Assembly: GCA_025358025.1 (NCBI GenBank)
Contig: JANYKW010000021.1
Location: 1 to 64,000, forward strand
From: Bacteroidia bacterium
GTDB lineage: Bacteria; Bacteroidota; Bacteroidia; Bacteroidales; Prolixibacteraceae
Direction of reading: 5' to 3'
DNA: 64,000 nucleotides
Positions 36,899-45,717 of the stretch are shown here, one piece after another; the first letter of the stretch is position 1, and every line of letters begins with the position of its first letter. The translations under genes and the position numbers were made by a program. The notes under the pieces are model-generated. The model had not been told where the DNA came from. It was given only the letters and a program-made list of their open reading frames with translations, and searched no databases.

Positions 36899-38323
36899 CT
36901 ATTCCAGTTCTTTGTGTTGTAATACTACTTTAACCGGGAAATTGTCTCTCAAATGTGTTGATAATCTCTCTGCAAGGAAAACGGAGCGATGCTGTCCGCC
37001 TGTACAGCCAAACTGCACAGAAAGATGGGTGAATTTCCGTGCGATGTATGTTTTTATACTTCCGTCGACTAAACTAAACACTGAGTCCAGAAACGAAGCT
37101 ACTTCAGGATATGCTTCCAGGTAAGAAATCACCTGGCTGTCCTTTCCGGTTAATTTCTGATATTCAATTAGTCTGCCGGGATTAGGCAAAGCTCTGCAAT
37201 CAAAAACGAAACCACCGCCATTGCCGGAATTATCAACTGGTAATCCTTTTTTATAAGAAAAGCTGGTAACTGAAACGGTGAGTCCGGACTCTTTGGTGAC
37301 AATGTCATTGAGTACTTCAGATTCGGAAAGTGAATTCAGAACATGATACAGTTCAGGAAGTTGAATAGGAATATCAATTTTTTTCATGACCATATTCAAA
37401 TTCTTCAGCGCGAAAGGGATACTTTTCAGAAAATGCGCCTTTTTCTCATAAAAGCCTCTGAAACCGTATGCTCCCATGGCTTGCATCATGCGTATCAGCA
37501 CATATCCGTAAAAATATTGCAAGAATTCCTTTCTATCAACAGGGTGGATATCAGTAAGATGGTCGAGATATTCTTCTATCAGCTCTTCCCTTACAGGCTG
37601 CGGAATATTAGCCTTTGCATCGTAAAGAAGGGAAGCCAGATCATATTGCAACGCTCCTCTCCTTCCCCCCTGGTAATCGATAAACCAGGGTTCATCCTGA
37701 CGAAGCAGGATATTTCTGCTCTGAAAATCCCGCATCATGAAGAAATCGCTTTCCGCTCTCAGCAGATAATCGCAGAATGCCGAATAATCATCTTCCAGTG
37801 CCTGCTCGTCGAAGTTAATTTTTGCAAGCTTCAGAAAATAGTATTTAAAGTAATTGAGGTCCCACATCATCGATTGGCGATCGAAGGCTTTTCTGGGGTA
37901 ACAAAAATTAAAATCGATAACTTTTCCGGCAGTGACCTGAATGACAGGCAATACCCGAACAACTTTTCGGTAAGCATCTTGGATTTCGGAAGAAAAACCC
38001 TTTTGATTACGGATGTCTGTCAGGAAAGAAAAAAGGGTAGTATCACCCAGGTCTTCCTGCAAATAGATTCTTGCTTTTGGATCATATTCGTAAATTTCAG
38101 GAACATTCAGCCCTGTTGACCGAAGTTGAAAGGAAAAGTTGACGAAAGCATTATTCTCCTTTTCATCCTTATTCCAGGTCCCAATCGCTGTATAATTTGC
38201 ACTCTTTAAACGAATGTACTCCCGGTAGGAGCCGGAAGGAGGCAGCACTTCTGTTGAAGTGACATTTTCAGAGAATCTCTTCTTAAAGAGGTCTGCTAAT
38301 TTTTGTTCTGTTAGCTTTTCCAA
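36899..38323 (-). CDS. Fusion of AmgK-like sugar kinase and RapZ C-terminal domain
   Basis: A 474-residue two-domain protein. Residues ~1-330 are an aminoglycoside-phosphotransferase-type kinase: MRDFQSRN (catalytic Asp199, Asn204) and FIDYQGG (metal Asp216), close to the AmgK anhydro-MurNAc/GlcNAc kinase pattern. Residues ~345-474 are the RapZ C-terminal domain with FGCTGGQHRSV (438-448) and DCRALPNPGR. In enterobacteria that domain senses glucosamine-6-phosphate and directs GlmZ sRNA decay. The RapZ N-terminal P-loop kinase domain is absent. With the MurU-like gene downstream, the locus suggests amino-sugar recycling under metabolite control (inference). Confidence 0.87.
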   Translation of the reverse strand: MEKLTEQKLADLFKKRFSENVTSTEVLPPSGSYREYIRLKSANYTAIGTWNKDEKENNAFVNFSFQLRSTGLNVPEIYEYDPKARIYLQEDLGDTTLFSFLTDIRNQKGFSSEIQDAYRKVVRVLPVIQVTAGKVIDFNFCYPRKAFDRQSMMWDLNYFKYYFLKLAKINFDEQALEDDYSAFCDYLLRAESDFFMMRDFQSRNILLRQDEPWFIDYQGGRRGALQYDLASLLYDAKANIPQPVREELIEEYLDHLTDIHPVDRKEFLQYFYGYVLIRMMQAMGAYGFRGFYEKKAHFLKSIPFALKNLNMVMKKIDIPIQLPELYHVLNSLSESEVLNDIVTKESGLTVSVTSFSYKKGLPVDNSGNGGGFVFDCRALPNPGRLIEYQKLTGKDSQVISYLEAYPEVASFLDSVFSLVDGSIKTYIARKFTHLSVQFGCTGGQHRSVFLAERLSTHLRDNFPVKVVLQHKELE

Positions 38324-38352
38324 AATGAATGATTTAGGGCAAAAATACCAAA

Positions 38353-38385
38353 AAAAAGCTGTCCCAATGATTGAGACAGCTTTTT
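38353..38385 (-). terminator. Terminator of the rpsF-rpsR-rplI operon
   Basis: AAAAAGCTGTCCCAAT pairs with ATTGAGACAGCTTTTT at 15 of 16 positions around a single base, about 50 bases after the rplI stop. It yields a T-run on the minus strand. It also separates this operon from the kinase-RapZ gene. Confidence 0.85.
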
Positions 38386-38435
38386 ATCTGTTCAGAAAAA
38401 ATGATTTAGAAATTTATTTTAGCAGCAAACGGGTT

Positions 38436-38882
38436 CTATTCAGCAATAACTTCGAACTCGAGTTCAACTACCACATCACGGTGAAATTTCACCTTTGCCA
38501 TATGCTTTCCTATTTCTTTGATAGAATCTTCCTTGATGGTGATCTGTTTACGATCAACCTCAAAACCTTTTTCCTTAAGAGCCTCGGCAACCTGAATGTT
38601 GTTTACGGAACCAAAAATCTTTCCTGTTGTACTGGTTTTTGCACCTATTACAATAGAGATAGATTTTAATATCTCAGCTTGTTTCAAAGCTTCTTCTTTC
38701 AGTTTAGCCTCTTTGTGTGCGCGTTGTTTCAGGTTCTCTGAAAGAACTTTTTTTGAAGACGGGGTGGCCAAAAGAGCCATTTTCTGGGGGATCAGGTAAT
38801 TACGACCATATCCGTTTTTGACAATTACCACATCGTCTTTACTACCCAGATTTGTAACATCCTGAAGCAGAATAATTTCCAT
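38436..38882 (-). CDS. rplI: 50S ribosomal protein L9
   Basis: A 148-residue ribosomal protein with the N-terminal MEIILLQDVTNLGSKDDVVIV and GYGRNYLIPQKMA, the connecting helix rich in Lys/Glu/Ala, and a C-terminal rRNA-binding domain. It binds 23S rRNA near the L1 stalk. It is last in rpsF-rpsR-rplI; the 18-base gap from rpsR holds an AGGAGG-type purine stretch (GGAGGTACG), an unusually good ribosome site for this phylum. Confidence 0.98.
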   Translation of the reverse strand: MEIILLQDVTNLGSKDDVVIVKNGYGRNYLIPQKMALLATPSSKKVLSENLKQRAHKEAKLKEEALKQAEILKSISIVIGAKTSTTGKIFGSVNNIQVAEALKEKGFEVDRKQITIKEDSIKEIGKHMAKVKFHRDVVVELEFEVIAE

Positions 38883-38900
38883 TTTCGTACCTCCTATTAA

Positions 38901-39170
38901 TTATTTAAACAAATCTGTTACATAAGGCAACAATGCGATCATACGTGAACGCTTGATAGCCTGCGATACTTTACGCTGGTATTTCAAAGAAGTACCGGTA
39001 ATGCGGCGGGGCAAAATTTTACCCTGTTCGTTAAGAAATTTTTTCAAGAACTCAGGATCTTTATAATCCACATACTTGATACCGTTCTTTTTGAAACGAC
39101 AATATTTCTTCTTTTTTACTTCAACCGAAGGAGGAGTAAGATACCTGATTTCGCTGGAATTTGTACTCAT
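38901..39170 (-). CDS. rpsR: 30S ribosomal protein S18
   Basis: An 89-residue S18 with the [17 protein letters not shown] start and the core [33 protein letters not shown]. It forms a heterodimer with S6 on the 30S platform. The N-terminal ~20 residues form a basic extension typical of the phylum. It starts three bases after rpsF stops. Confidence 0.98.
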   Translation of the reverse strand: MSTNSSEIRYLTPPSVEVKKKKYCRFKKNGIKYVDYKDPEFLKKFLNEQGKILPRRITGTSLKYQRKVSQAIKRSRMIALLPYVTDLFK

Positions 39171-39173
39171 GAC

Positions 39174-39527
39174 TTAGTTTTCTGATTGAGTTTTTGCATT
39201 AATTTTCTTTCTTCTCTTTTCTGCATACTCAGCAGCATACTTTTCCAATTTCACGGTTATGAAACGGATTATACGTTCGTCGCGGCGAAACTCGATCTCG
39301 AGTTTTCCAATGAAAGCAGGATCAGCTTTGAATTCGAGGAGTTGATAAAACCCTGTCGATTTCTTTTGAATGGGATAAGCCAATTTTTTTAATCCCCAAT
39401 TTTCTTCATGAATCAACTCACAACCATTGGACGTGATAAGATCCTTGAACTTTCCTACCGCTTCCTTCATCTGAGCATCAGACAAAACGGGAGTAGTAAT
39501 GAAAACGGTTTCGTACTGGTTCAACAT
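39174..39527 (-). CDS. rpsF: 30S ribosomal protein S6
   Basis: A 117-residue S6 with the N-terminal [15 protein letters not shown], the central [24 protein letters not shown] and a basic C-terminal tail. It is first gene of the S6-S18-L9 operon. The leader is about 40 bases from a consensus promoter and contains no obvious S6:S18-binding hairpin of the type known in other bacteria. Confidence 0.97.
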   Translation of the reverse strand: MLNQYETVFITTPVLSDAQMKEAVGKFKDLITSNGCELIHEENWGLKKLAYPIQKKSTGFYQLLEFKADPAFIGKLEIEFRRDERIIRFITVKLEKYAAEYAEKRRKKINAKTQSEN

Positions 39528-39575
39528 ACTTTTTTAAATTTACATTTAACAATATTACTCGTAATTTGAGTGGCG

Positions 39576-39606
39576 CAAAAATACACATCTTTTCTCTGAC
39601 TGCAAA
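39576..39606 (-). promoter_or_regulatory. Consensus promoter of rpsF-rpsR-rplI
   Basis: On the minus strand TTTG (39606-39603), exactly 19 bases, then TATTTTTG (39583-39576) match the Bacteroidetes sigma-ABfr consensus TTTG-N19-TAnnTTTG. Transcription would begin near 39570. Confidence 0.85.
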
Positions 39607-39672
39607 CTGTCTGTGAAGATTTTTTCTGGTTCATGGTGAAAGTACTTTTCCAAGGAGAGAATTCTTATAAGC

Positions 39673-39703
39673 AAAAAAAAAGAGCAGGTTTTGCAACCCA
39701 CTC
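39673..39703 (-). terminator. GNRA-loop terminator with no assigned gene upstream
   Basis: On the minus strand GAGTGGGTT pairs with AACCTGCTC (two G-T pairs) around a GCAA tetraloop, followed by nine T. This is a textbook intrinsic terminator, yet no gene ends before it. Confidence 0.8.
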
Positions 39704-40047
39704 CCTGATCGTTTAGATAGATTAAAACACTTAGTTTTAGTAAAAGCCGATAATAACGTTTCATTTCAATTCCTCGACTAAATTAAATCTTTTTATTAAA
39801 ATATGTTAAGATATAATCAGATGAGTTAACAAATTGTTAAAAATTATTTTTTTTGAATTTTTATCTGTCTGATTTGCAGGAAAATATACGGTTGATATAA
39901 TTTAATGTTTTACAGCATGTTTTTAAACTGCTGAAGAAAAACTTTGGAGTTTATACGCGCTGAAAGTGTTCATGTCATAAGGTATCAAATATTATAGCCA
40001 CCACCGGGTACCTCCTGGTAAATACTTAGAATTAAAAGTCTGATTTC

Positions 40048-40078
40048 TTTGATTACACTAGATATTACTATTACTTTG
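40048..40078 (+). promoter_or_regulatory. Near-consensus promoter of the hydrogenase-like operon
   Basis: TTTG (40048-40051), 19 bases, then TTACTTTG (40071-40078) differ from TTTG-N19-TAnnTTTG at one position. The start would be near 40085, about 20 bases before the GTG start of the first gene. Confidence 0.6.
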
Positions 40079-40103
40079 TAATTAGTAACGATAAAATGCT
40101 GAA

Positions 40104-42110
40104 GTGGAAATTCTCTTTGATGCTGCCATATTGAACGGGACCATCCTAATTACCCTGCTCTCCTTTGTTCTGATCTTAGCCTTGCCACGGAGACTTGGTT
40201 TTTCGATCACTATGCTTGCGGTTTTATGCAATTCATTATCAACAAGTTGGATAGCAATTCATGCGCTTATTTATCAACCCCTTGAATTTACCATCCGATT
40301 TGGCAACTTTGCCGGAGAAGTGTTGTTAAAGATAGACGGACTTGCCGCATGGTTTATCCTGATAATCAACTTCACCATACTGACAGGTTTTTTCTATGGT
40401 TTGGGGTATTTAAAAAGTTATGCCTTATCCGGATCCAAATTCTCATTGCACCGGATCATGTTTTTATTTTTTCACCTCTCCATGCTATTTGTGTGCATGA
40501 TACAGAATGGCTTTGCATTTTTGGTTGTTTGGGAAATCATGTCACTCAGCTCCATGATGCTTGTCCTTTTCGAACACGAAAATCCCGGTACATTCAAAGC
40601 TGCCCTTAATTATTTTGTTCAGATGCACATTGGGATCACTTTTCTTACGCTGGGATTTATCTGGGTTTACCATCAGACCGGTTCATTCAGTTTTGAGGCC
40701 ATTAACACCTATTTTTTATCCAATCAAAACTTGTGGTTATTTCTCTTATTCTTCACGGGTTTTGGCATAAAAGCCGGTTTTATACCCTTCCACAGCTGGT
40801 TACCCCATGCGCATCCGGCAGCACCAGCCCATATATCGGGTATCATGTCGGGAGTTATTGTGAAGCTAGGAATTTACGGTATTCTCCGGATGGTTACCTT
40901 TTTGAAGAGCGATTTCTTACTGCTGGGTGAAATAGTTATCACCCTGTCAATTTTTTCTGGAATTTACGGAATACTAAATGCCTCCATTCACCGTGATTTC
41001 AAACGCATGCTTGCTTATTGCACCATTGAAAACATCGGAATCATCGGTATCGGAATCGGAATCGGCCTGATGGGAATCGGAAACAATTCTCCAATGATGT
41101 ATTATCTGGGTTTCGGCGGAGCCTTGCTTCATGTATTAAATCACTCGCTGTTTAAGTCATTGCTGTTTTATTCCGCGGGATCTGTGTACCAGCAATGTCA
41201 CACAAAGAACATGGAAAATCTTGGAGGACTTATCAAATCGATGCCCAAAACTGCTGTTATTTTTCTGATTGGAGGAGTCGCAATTAGCGGACTTCCTCCC
41301 TTCAATGGTTTTGTTTCGGAATTTATTATTTACAAAGGATTGATCGAGGGTGTTCATTCCGCGAGTATCAGTCAGATCATTTTGTTTGTACTCTCCCTGG
41401 CGGGACTGAGTTTGGTTGGTGGATTGTCGGTTCTCACCTTCACAAAAGCCTTTGGGACAATTTTCCTGGGTCAGCCCCGTACAAAACTGACTCATAAACC
41501 TGCAGAAGTTTCTCTGCTGATGCTTGTCCCGCAATACCTGATCATAACTGTCATGGTAAGTGTAGCATTTTTCCCTCAGGTATATATGATTTTTATTGGC
41601 AACATACTTTCCTTGATGAATCCGTTACGATCTGCACCAGATATCCTGACTGGAATAGCTAAAACCACCTCCCTGGTCAGCCTCTATTCCCTGTTGTTAA
41701 CAGGCATCATCGTTGTAGTATGGATGTTGCGGTCCCTGGTACTTAAAAACAGGAGTGCAAGGATTGGCGCAACCTGGGGATGCGGTTATATTGCACCAAA
41801 CAGCAGGCAACAGTATACCGCAAAATCTTTCTCCAAGCCCTTGGGTAAAATATTTAATACGGTTTTGATTGAGAATAAACAATTCGAGGAGTTGAATCAC
41901 GGTGAAATATTTCCTGCTAAAAAGTCTTATATTTCGCATTACCAGGATTTTTTCGAACACTTCCTGATTAAACCCATCACCGATAGGTTGGTTTTCTCTG
42001 CCAATTATTTCAGTTTCGTTCAGAACGGACGAATACAGTCTTATGTTTTATATGGAATCGTATTTATTCTTGCCATGGTCTTTCTTACGATTTTCAATAT
42101 TGTAGTATGA
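40104..42110 (+). CDS. HyfB-type antiporter-like membrane subunit, first copy
   Basis: A 668-residue, ~15-segment protein of the NuoL/MrpA/HyfB family. Residues expected in the proton channel are visible: the TM5 glutamate in VVWEIMSLSS, the TM7 lysine in GIKAGFIPFHSWLPHAHPAAPAHISG, and the lysine in GVIVKLGIYG. A C-terminal extension contains TWGCGYIAPNSRQQYTAKSF, the HyfB/MbhH-type tail. It would translocate protons or sodium for the complex encoded downstream. I accept GTG 40104 as start, since the ATG at 40096 is out of frame. It overlaps the next gene by four bases (ATGA). The product is a close paralogue of that gene's product. Confidence 0.9.
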   Translation: MEILFDAAILNGTILITLLSFVLILALPRRLGFSITMLAVLCNSLSTSWIAIHALIYQPLEFTIRFGNFAGEVLLKIDGLAAWFILIINFTILTGFFYGLGYLKSYALSGSKFSLHRIMFLFFHLSMLFVCMIQNGFAFLVVWEIMSLSSMMLVLFEHENPGTFKAALNYFVQMHIGITFLTLGFIWVYHQTGSFSFEAINTYFLSNQNLWLFLLFFTGFGIKAGFIPFHSWLPHAHPAAPAHISGIMSGVIVKLGIYGILRMVTFLKSDFLLLGEIVITLSIFSGIYGILNASIHRDFKRMLAYCTIENIGIIGIGIGIGLMGIGNNSPMMYYLGFGGALLHVLNHSLFKSLLFYSAGSVYQQCHTKNMENLGGLIKSMPKTAVIFLIGGVAISGLPPFNGFVSEFIIYKGLIEGVHSASISQIILFVLSLAGLSLVGGLSVLTFTKAFGTIFLGQPRTKLTHKPAEVSLLMLVPQYLIITVMVSVAFFPQVYMIFIGNILSLMNPLRSAPDILTGIAKTTSLVSLYSLLLTGIIVVVWMLRSLVLKNRSARIGATWGCGYIAPNSRQQYTAKSFSKPLGKIFNTVLIENKQFEELNHGEIFPAKKSYISHYQDFFEHFLIKPITDRLVFSANYFSFVQNGRIQSYVLYGIVFILAMVFLTIFNIVV

Positions 42111-44134
42111 ACCTGATTACTGCATTTGTTTTGATGCCCGTTGCCGGGATACTGATAATACCATTTTTAAAAGTGAGATGGAAGGGTATTCTCACGCTGA
42201 CTTTATTGGCAATCAATGCGGTGCTTTCAGGAATTCTTGCAGTAAATAGTCTGACGGGTGAAACAATTTCCCTCATCCTGCCGGGAAGTTATGTCACTGG
42301 TCCTATTCCTGTCCGGATTGATGCATTATCAGGCTGGTTTATTCTGATCATCAATCTGATATTTTTAACGGGCTCACTCTATGGCTATTCTTACCTGAAA
42401 ACTTATAAGAAGAGGGAGGATAGTCTTACGCTCCACAGCATTGTTTTCCTAATTCAACACGTCTCCATCATCAGTATTTGCGGTATACAGAACAGCTTCG
42501 TATTTCTGATTGCATGGGAAATTCTGGCTCTGACATCCTTTGTGCTGATTATTTTCGAACATGAAAATCCGGTCACTATCAAAGCCGGGATCAATTACCT
42601 GATACAAGCCCATTTTTCGATTCTGTTTTTAATAATTGGTTTTTTGTGGGTACTCAATAAGACAAAAAGTTATGATTTTCAAGCTATTACCACATACTCT
42701 TCCTCCATTCCCGGTACGGCTTCACTCATTCTTTTCCTCTTTTTCTTTGTTGCTTTTGCCATCAAGGCAGGATTTGTTCCTTTTCATACCTGGCTGCCCT
42801 ATGCACATCCGGCAGCTCCGGCGCATGTGTCAGGCATGATGTCTGGTGTCATTATCAAAATCGGAATTTATGGCATTCTGCGCATGTTGCTTGTCGTCAA
42901 AGCAGATTTAATTTCTGCCGGATACGTGATACTGATTATTTCGGTCCTTTCCGGTTTATATGGGGTCATGCTGGCCATCATCCAACATAACCTCAAGAAG
43001 TTGCTTGCATACCATAGCATCGAGAATATTGGAATAATAGGTATTGGAATCGGGATAGGCTGCATCGGTGCCGGGACAGGCAATACGGTTCTGGCCACGA
43101 TGGGATTTGCCGGGGCCTTGTTGCATACTTTAAATCATGCGCTTTTTAAGTCTTTACTATTCTACACTGCCGGAAATGTTTACCAGGTTACGCATACCAT
43201 AGAGATTGAGAAACTTGGCGGACTGCTTAAAAAGATGCCACAAACCGCTATTCTTTTTTTAATTGCAGCCCTTGCTATTTGCGGGTTACCCCCATTTAAC
43301 GGTTTTATTTCTGAATTCATACTTTACACCGGACTTTACGCCTGGCTTTCAGACGGAACCCTGTTTTCGCTCCTTGCCGCCATATTTTCCATTATTGGTC
43401 TCGTGGCTATTGGCGGATTAGCCATGATTTGCTTTACCAAGGCATTTGGGATCATTTTCCTGGGCACAGAGCGTCTTCAGATTCTACCCACATGCAGGGA
43501 GGTGCCATTTTTACAATTGTTGCCAATTTATATTTTAGCCGCAGTTATTGTTCTTATCGGGATATTTCCTCTTCTATTTATTCATCTGCTGGCTGAACCC
43601 GTGAATCTTTTCAATGGTGCATCAATAAGTGGGTCAGATCCATTGGAATCGGGTCTTTTTAACTTGTTACAGCCTATCAGTCTGGCAATCTGGCTGTTCA
43701 TACTGATGATTACCGCTTTGATCATTCTCCGAAAAAAACTGATAAGAAATCGCAGCCATGCGATTTCTCCAACCTGGGGTTGCGGTTACATATCACCAAC
43801 CTTCAAGCAGCAGTACACGGCGGGATCATATGTCCGAACATACAGTAAGTTATTTGCGCCTGCCCTTCTTGTGGAAAAAGAGGAAGAGGTTGTTCATGGT
43901 GTTTTCCCTTCTGAAGTAAAATACCATACCCGCGCGTATGATAAAATTGAGAGAGGATTGATCGATCGTACGATAAAGTTGAATAAAAATTTCATGGGCA
44001 GATTTATCTTTTTAAACAACGGAAAGCTGCAGATTTACATTCTGTATGGTATTTTATTTATACTTTCTGTCCTGAGTATTCCTCCATTATACCGGAATTT
44101 TGAATCTTTCATCGAACTATTAAAAAAATTGTAA
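42107..44134 (+). CDS. HyfB-type antiporter-like membrane subunit, second copy
   Basis: A 675-residue protein of the same build as the preceding one, including IAWEILALTSFVLIIFEHE, KAGFVPFHTWLPYAHPAAP and the tail TWGCGYISPTFKQQYTAGSY. The two share long near-identical blocks in TM7-TM8 (KxGIYGILRM), so they arose by tandem duplication. E. coli hydrogenase-4 has HyfB, HyfD and HyfF, but there HyfD lacks this long tail, so this is a second HyfB, not HyfD. The gene overlaps the first copy by ATGA and is followed two bases later by the HyfC-type gene. Confidence 0.9.
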   Translation: MNLITAFVLMPVAGILIIPFLKVRWKGILTLTLLAINAVLSGILAVNSLTGETISLILPGSYVTGPIPVRIDALSGWFILIINLIFLTGSLYGYSYLKTYKKREDSLTLHSIVFLIQHVSIISICGIQNSFVFLIAWEILALTSFVLIIFEHENPVTIKAGINYLIQAHFSILFLIIGFLWVLNKTKSYDFQAITTYSSSIPGTASLILFLFFFVAFAIKAGFVPFHTWLPYAHPAAPAHVSGMMSGVIIKIGIYGILRMLLVVKADLISAGYVILIISVLSGLYGVMLAIIQHNLKKLLAYHSIENIGIIGIGIGIGCIGAGTGNTVLATMGFAGALLHTLNHALFKSLLFYTAGNVYQVTHTIEIEKLGGLLKKMPQTAILFLIAALAICGLPPFNGFISEFILYTGLYAWLSDGTLFSLLAAIFSIIGLVAIGGLAMICFTKAFGIIFLGTERLQILPTCREVPFLQLLPIYILAAVIVLIGIFPLLFIHLLAEPVNLFNGASISGSDPLESGLFNLLQPISLAIWLFILMITALIILRKKLIRNRSHAISPTWGCGYISPTFKQQYTAGSYVRTYSKLFAPALLVEKEEEVVHGVFPSEVKYHTRAYDKIERGLIDRTIKLNKNFMGRFIFLNNGKLQIYILYGILFILSVLSIPPLYRNFESFIELLKKL

Positions 44135-44136
44135 AT

Positions 44137-45042
44137 ATGCTTAGCCTCCTGTTAATTTTCATGGCTGCCCTCTTCTTTACGGGGATTATAGTCAGGACCA
44201 AGAGTCTGGCTTCAGGGCGCAAAGGTCCGGGTATTTTGCAACCAATTTGGGATGTCTTCAGGCTGTTCCGCAAAGGGGCAGTATACAGTGAGACCACCAG
44301 TTTTATCTTTCAGCTGGCGCCTACAGTTTATTTTTCCTCCGTTCTGATGGCTATGCTGGTCGTGCCTTTTGGCAGATCTCATGGGATATTGAGTTTCAAC
44401 GGAGACTTTATCTTCTTCGCGTATGTTCTGGCACTCGGAAAATTTTTCAGCATTATTGCAGCCCTTGATACGGGCAGTAGTTTTGAAGGGATGGGGGCAA
44501 GCAGAGAATCTCTTTACTCGATGTTTGCTGAGCCGGCCTTTTTTATTTTAATGGGTTCTCTGGCTTTGCTTTCGGGTCATACATCATTCCAGGAGATATT
44601 TTCATCACTGCATATTGGATCTCAAATAAGTTACGCTATGGCAGCACTTGCCACCTTTGTACTTTTGATGATCTCCATGATTGAGGGTAGCCGGATGCCT
44701 ATTGATGACCCTAAGACACACCTTGAATTGACGATGATTCATGAAGTGATGATTCTTGACAACAGCGGTTTTGATCTGGGATTGATTCTTACTGCCGGCT
44801 ACCTCAAATTTGCAATCTATGGAGCACTGATTGTCAATCTATTTATTGGAGTCATACCTTTTCAGTATGCTATTCCCTCTTTCTTTGCGATACAATTTCT
44901 AATGGCTGTTGCCATCGGATTGATTGAATCATTCATGGCCCGATTCAGGATGAGCCACAACCCGCAATTTATAGTAGTCCTCACCTCAGTCAGCCTGCTC
45001 ATTTTCTTTGGTGTTTTACTGATCCTTCAGAAATTTATTTAA
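44137..45042 (+). CDS. HyfC/NuoH-type membrane subunit
   Basis: A 301-residue membrane protein with about eight segments. The anchor-subunit signature GSRMPIDDPKTHLELTMIHE, with several acidic residues in loop 5/6, is present, as are GPGILQPIWDVFRLFRKG near the N-terminus and GSSFEGMGASRES. In complex I the homologous subunit NuoH forms the joint between the quinone cavity and the proton path; in HyfC it carries the peripheral arm. Nothing in it looks degenerate, which argues that the complex is active. Confidence 0.93.
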   Translation: MLSLLLIFMAALFFTGIIVRTKSLASGRKGPGILQPIWDVFRLFRKGAVYSETTSFIFQLAPTVYFSSVLMAMLVVPFGRSHGILSFNGDFIFFAYVLALGKFFSIIAALDTGSSFEGMGASRESLYSMFAEPAFFILMGSLALLSGHTSFQEIFSSLHIGSQISYAMAALATFVLLMISMIEGSRMPIDDPKTHLELTMIHEVMILDNSGFDLGLILTAGYLKFAIYGALIVNLFIGVIPFQYAIPSFFAIQFLMAVAIGLIESFMARFRMSHNPQFIVVLTSVSLLIFFGVLLILQKFI

Positions 45043-45066
45043 CTACTCCAAATTCAGTTTACCATT

Positions 45067-45699
45067 ATGATACACATCCTGTTAATCATTTTTATTATTA
45101 CCTTATTCTACATGTCGATTGCCAACCGGCTGATGACTTACATTAAGGTGCTCGCGCTGCAAGGGGTCTTGCTGTTTTTTGTAGTCTTCATCCAGCTCAT
45201 CGAGATGAATCCTGTGAATTTGGCCTTTATTCTGCTGGAAACCATCGTTTTCAAATCTCTGGCCGTACCATTTTTTTTAAGTTACCTGCTCAAACGAAAC
45301 AACATTACCAGGGAAGCTGAACCCTTTTTGCCAAATTTTGTCTCCCTCGTGATAACTACGGCAATAGTTGTTGTCAATATATTGATAGCTAATGCGATAG
45401 AAGATAGTCATCTCGATAAGATCTTCTTTGTGGTAGCACTTTCTACCCTGTTTTTCGGATTATATATCATCGCAACCAGGCGTAAAATCATTACCCATGT
45501 GATGGGGTACATGGTCATCGAAAATGGCGTTTTTGTGCTTTCACTGGCCATTGGCAATGAAATGCCGCTACTTGTCAATCTTGGTATTATGCTGGATATC
45601 TTTGCCAGTGTACTTATCCTGGGAATTTTCATGAACAAGATTGGCGATGTCTTCAAAGATGTGGACGTAGATCAGTTGAGCAATTTAAAAGATTATTAA
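45067..45699 (+). CDS. HyfE/NuoK-type membrane subunit
   Basis: A 210-residue membrane protein with about six to seven segments, of the HyfE type (a NuoK-like core with an N-terminal extension). A conserved acidic residue appears in FILLETIVFKSLAVPFFL, and a later block, VIENGVFVLSLAIGNEMPLLV, matches the second NuoK-like glutamate region. It would help carry charge between NuoH-like and antiporter subunits. It lies 24 bases after the HyfC-type gene and 18 before the HyfF-type gene. Confidence 0.88.
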   Translation: MIHILLIIFIITLFYMSIANRLMTYIKVLALQGVLLFFVVFIQLIEMNPVNLAFILLETIVFKSLAVPFFLSYLLKRNNITREAEPFLPNFVSLVITTAIVVVNILIANAIEDSHLDKIFFVVALSTLFFGLYIIATRRKIITHVMGYMVIENGVFVLSLAIGNEMPLLVNLGIMLDIFASVLILGIFMNKIGDVFKDVDVDQLSNLKDY

Positions 45700-45717
45700 T
45701 ACAAACACCCGAAACAG

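Larger units (their letters stand above)
39528..40103. other. Intergenic region between rpsF and the hydrogenase-like operon
   Basis: These 576 bases separate divergent operons. They hold the rpsF promoter (39576-39606), a strong minus-strand terminator (39673-39703), a small hairpin (39723-39739, TAAAAC/GTTTTA) and the promoter for the plus-strand operon (40048-40078). A minus-strand reading frame from ATG 39764, preceded by GAGG, runs through the terminator and the rpsF promoter and is unlikely to be a full gene. Its first codons might be a leader peptide. The stretch 39780-40040 is AT-rich and shows nothing else. Confidence 0.55.

Noticed and set aside
37343-38119. 258-codon plus-strand ORF opposite the kinase-RapZ gene
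   Set aside because: It is antisense to a gene with clear catalytic motifs and encodes no recognisable pattern; composition is that of a shadow frame.
39555-39764. 69-codon minus-strand ORF as a full gene
   Set aside because: It runs through a strong terminator and the rpsF promoter, so at most its first codons could be a leader peptide.
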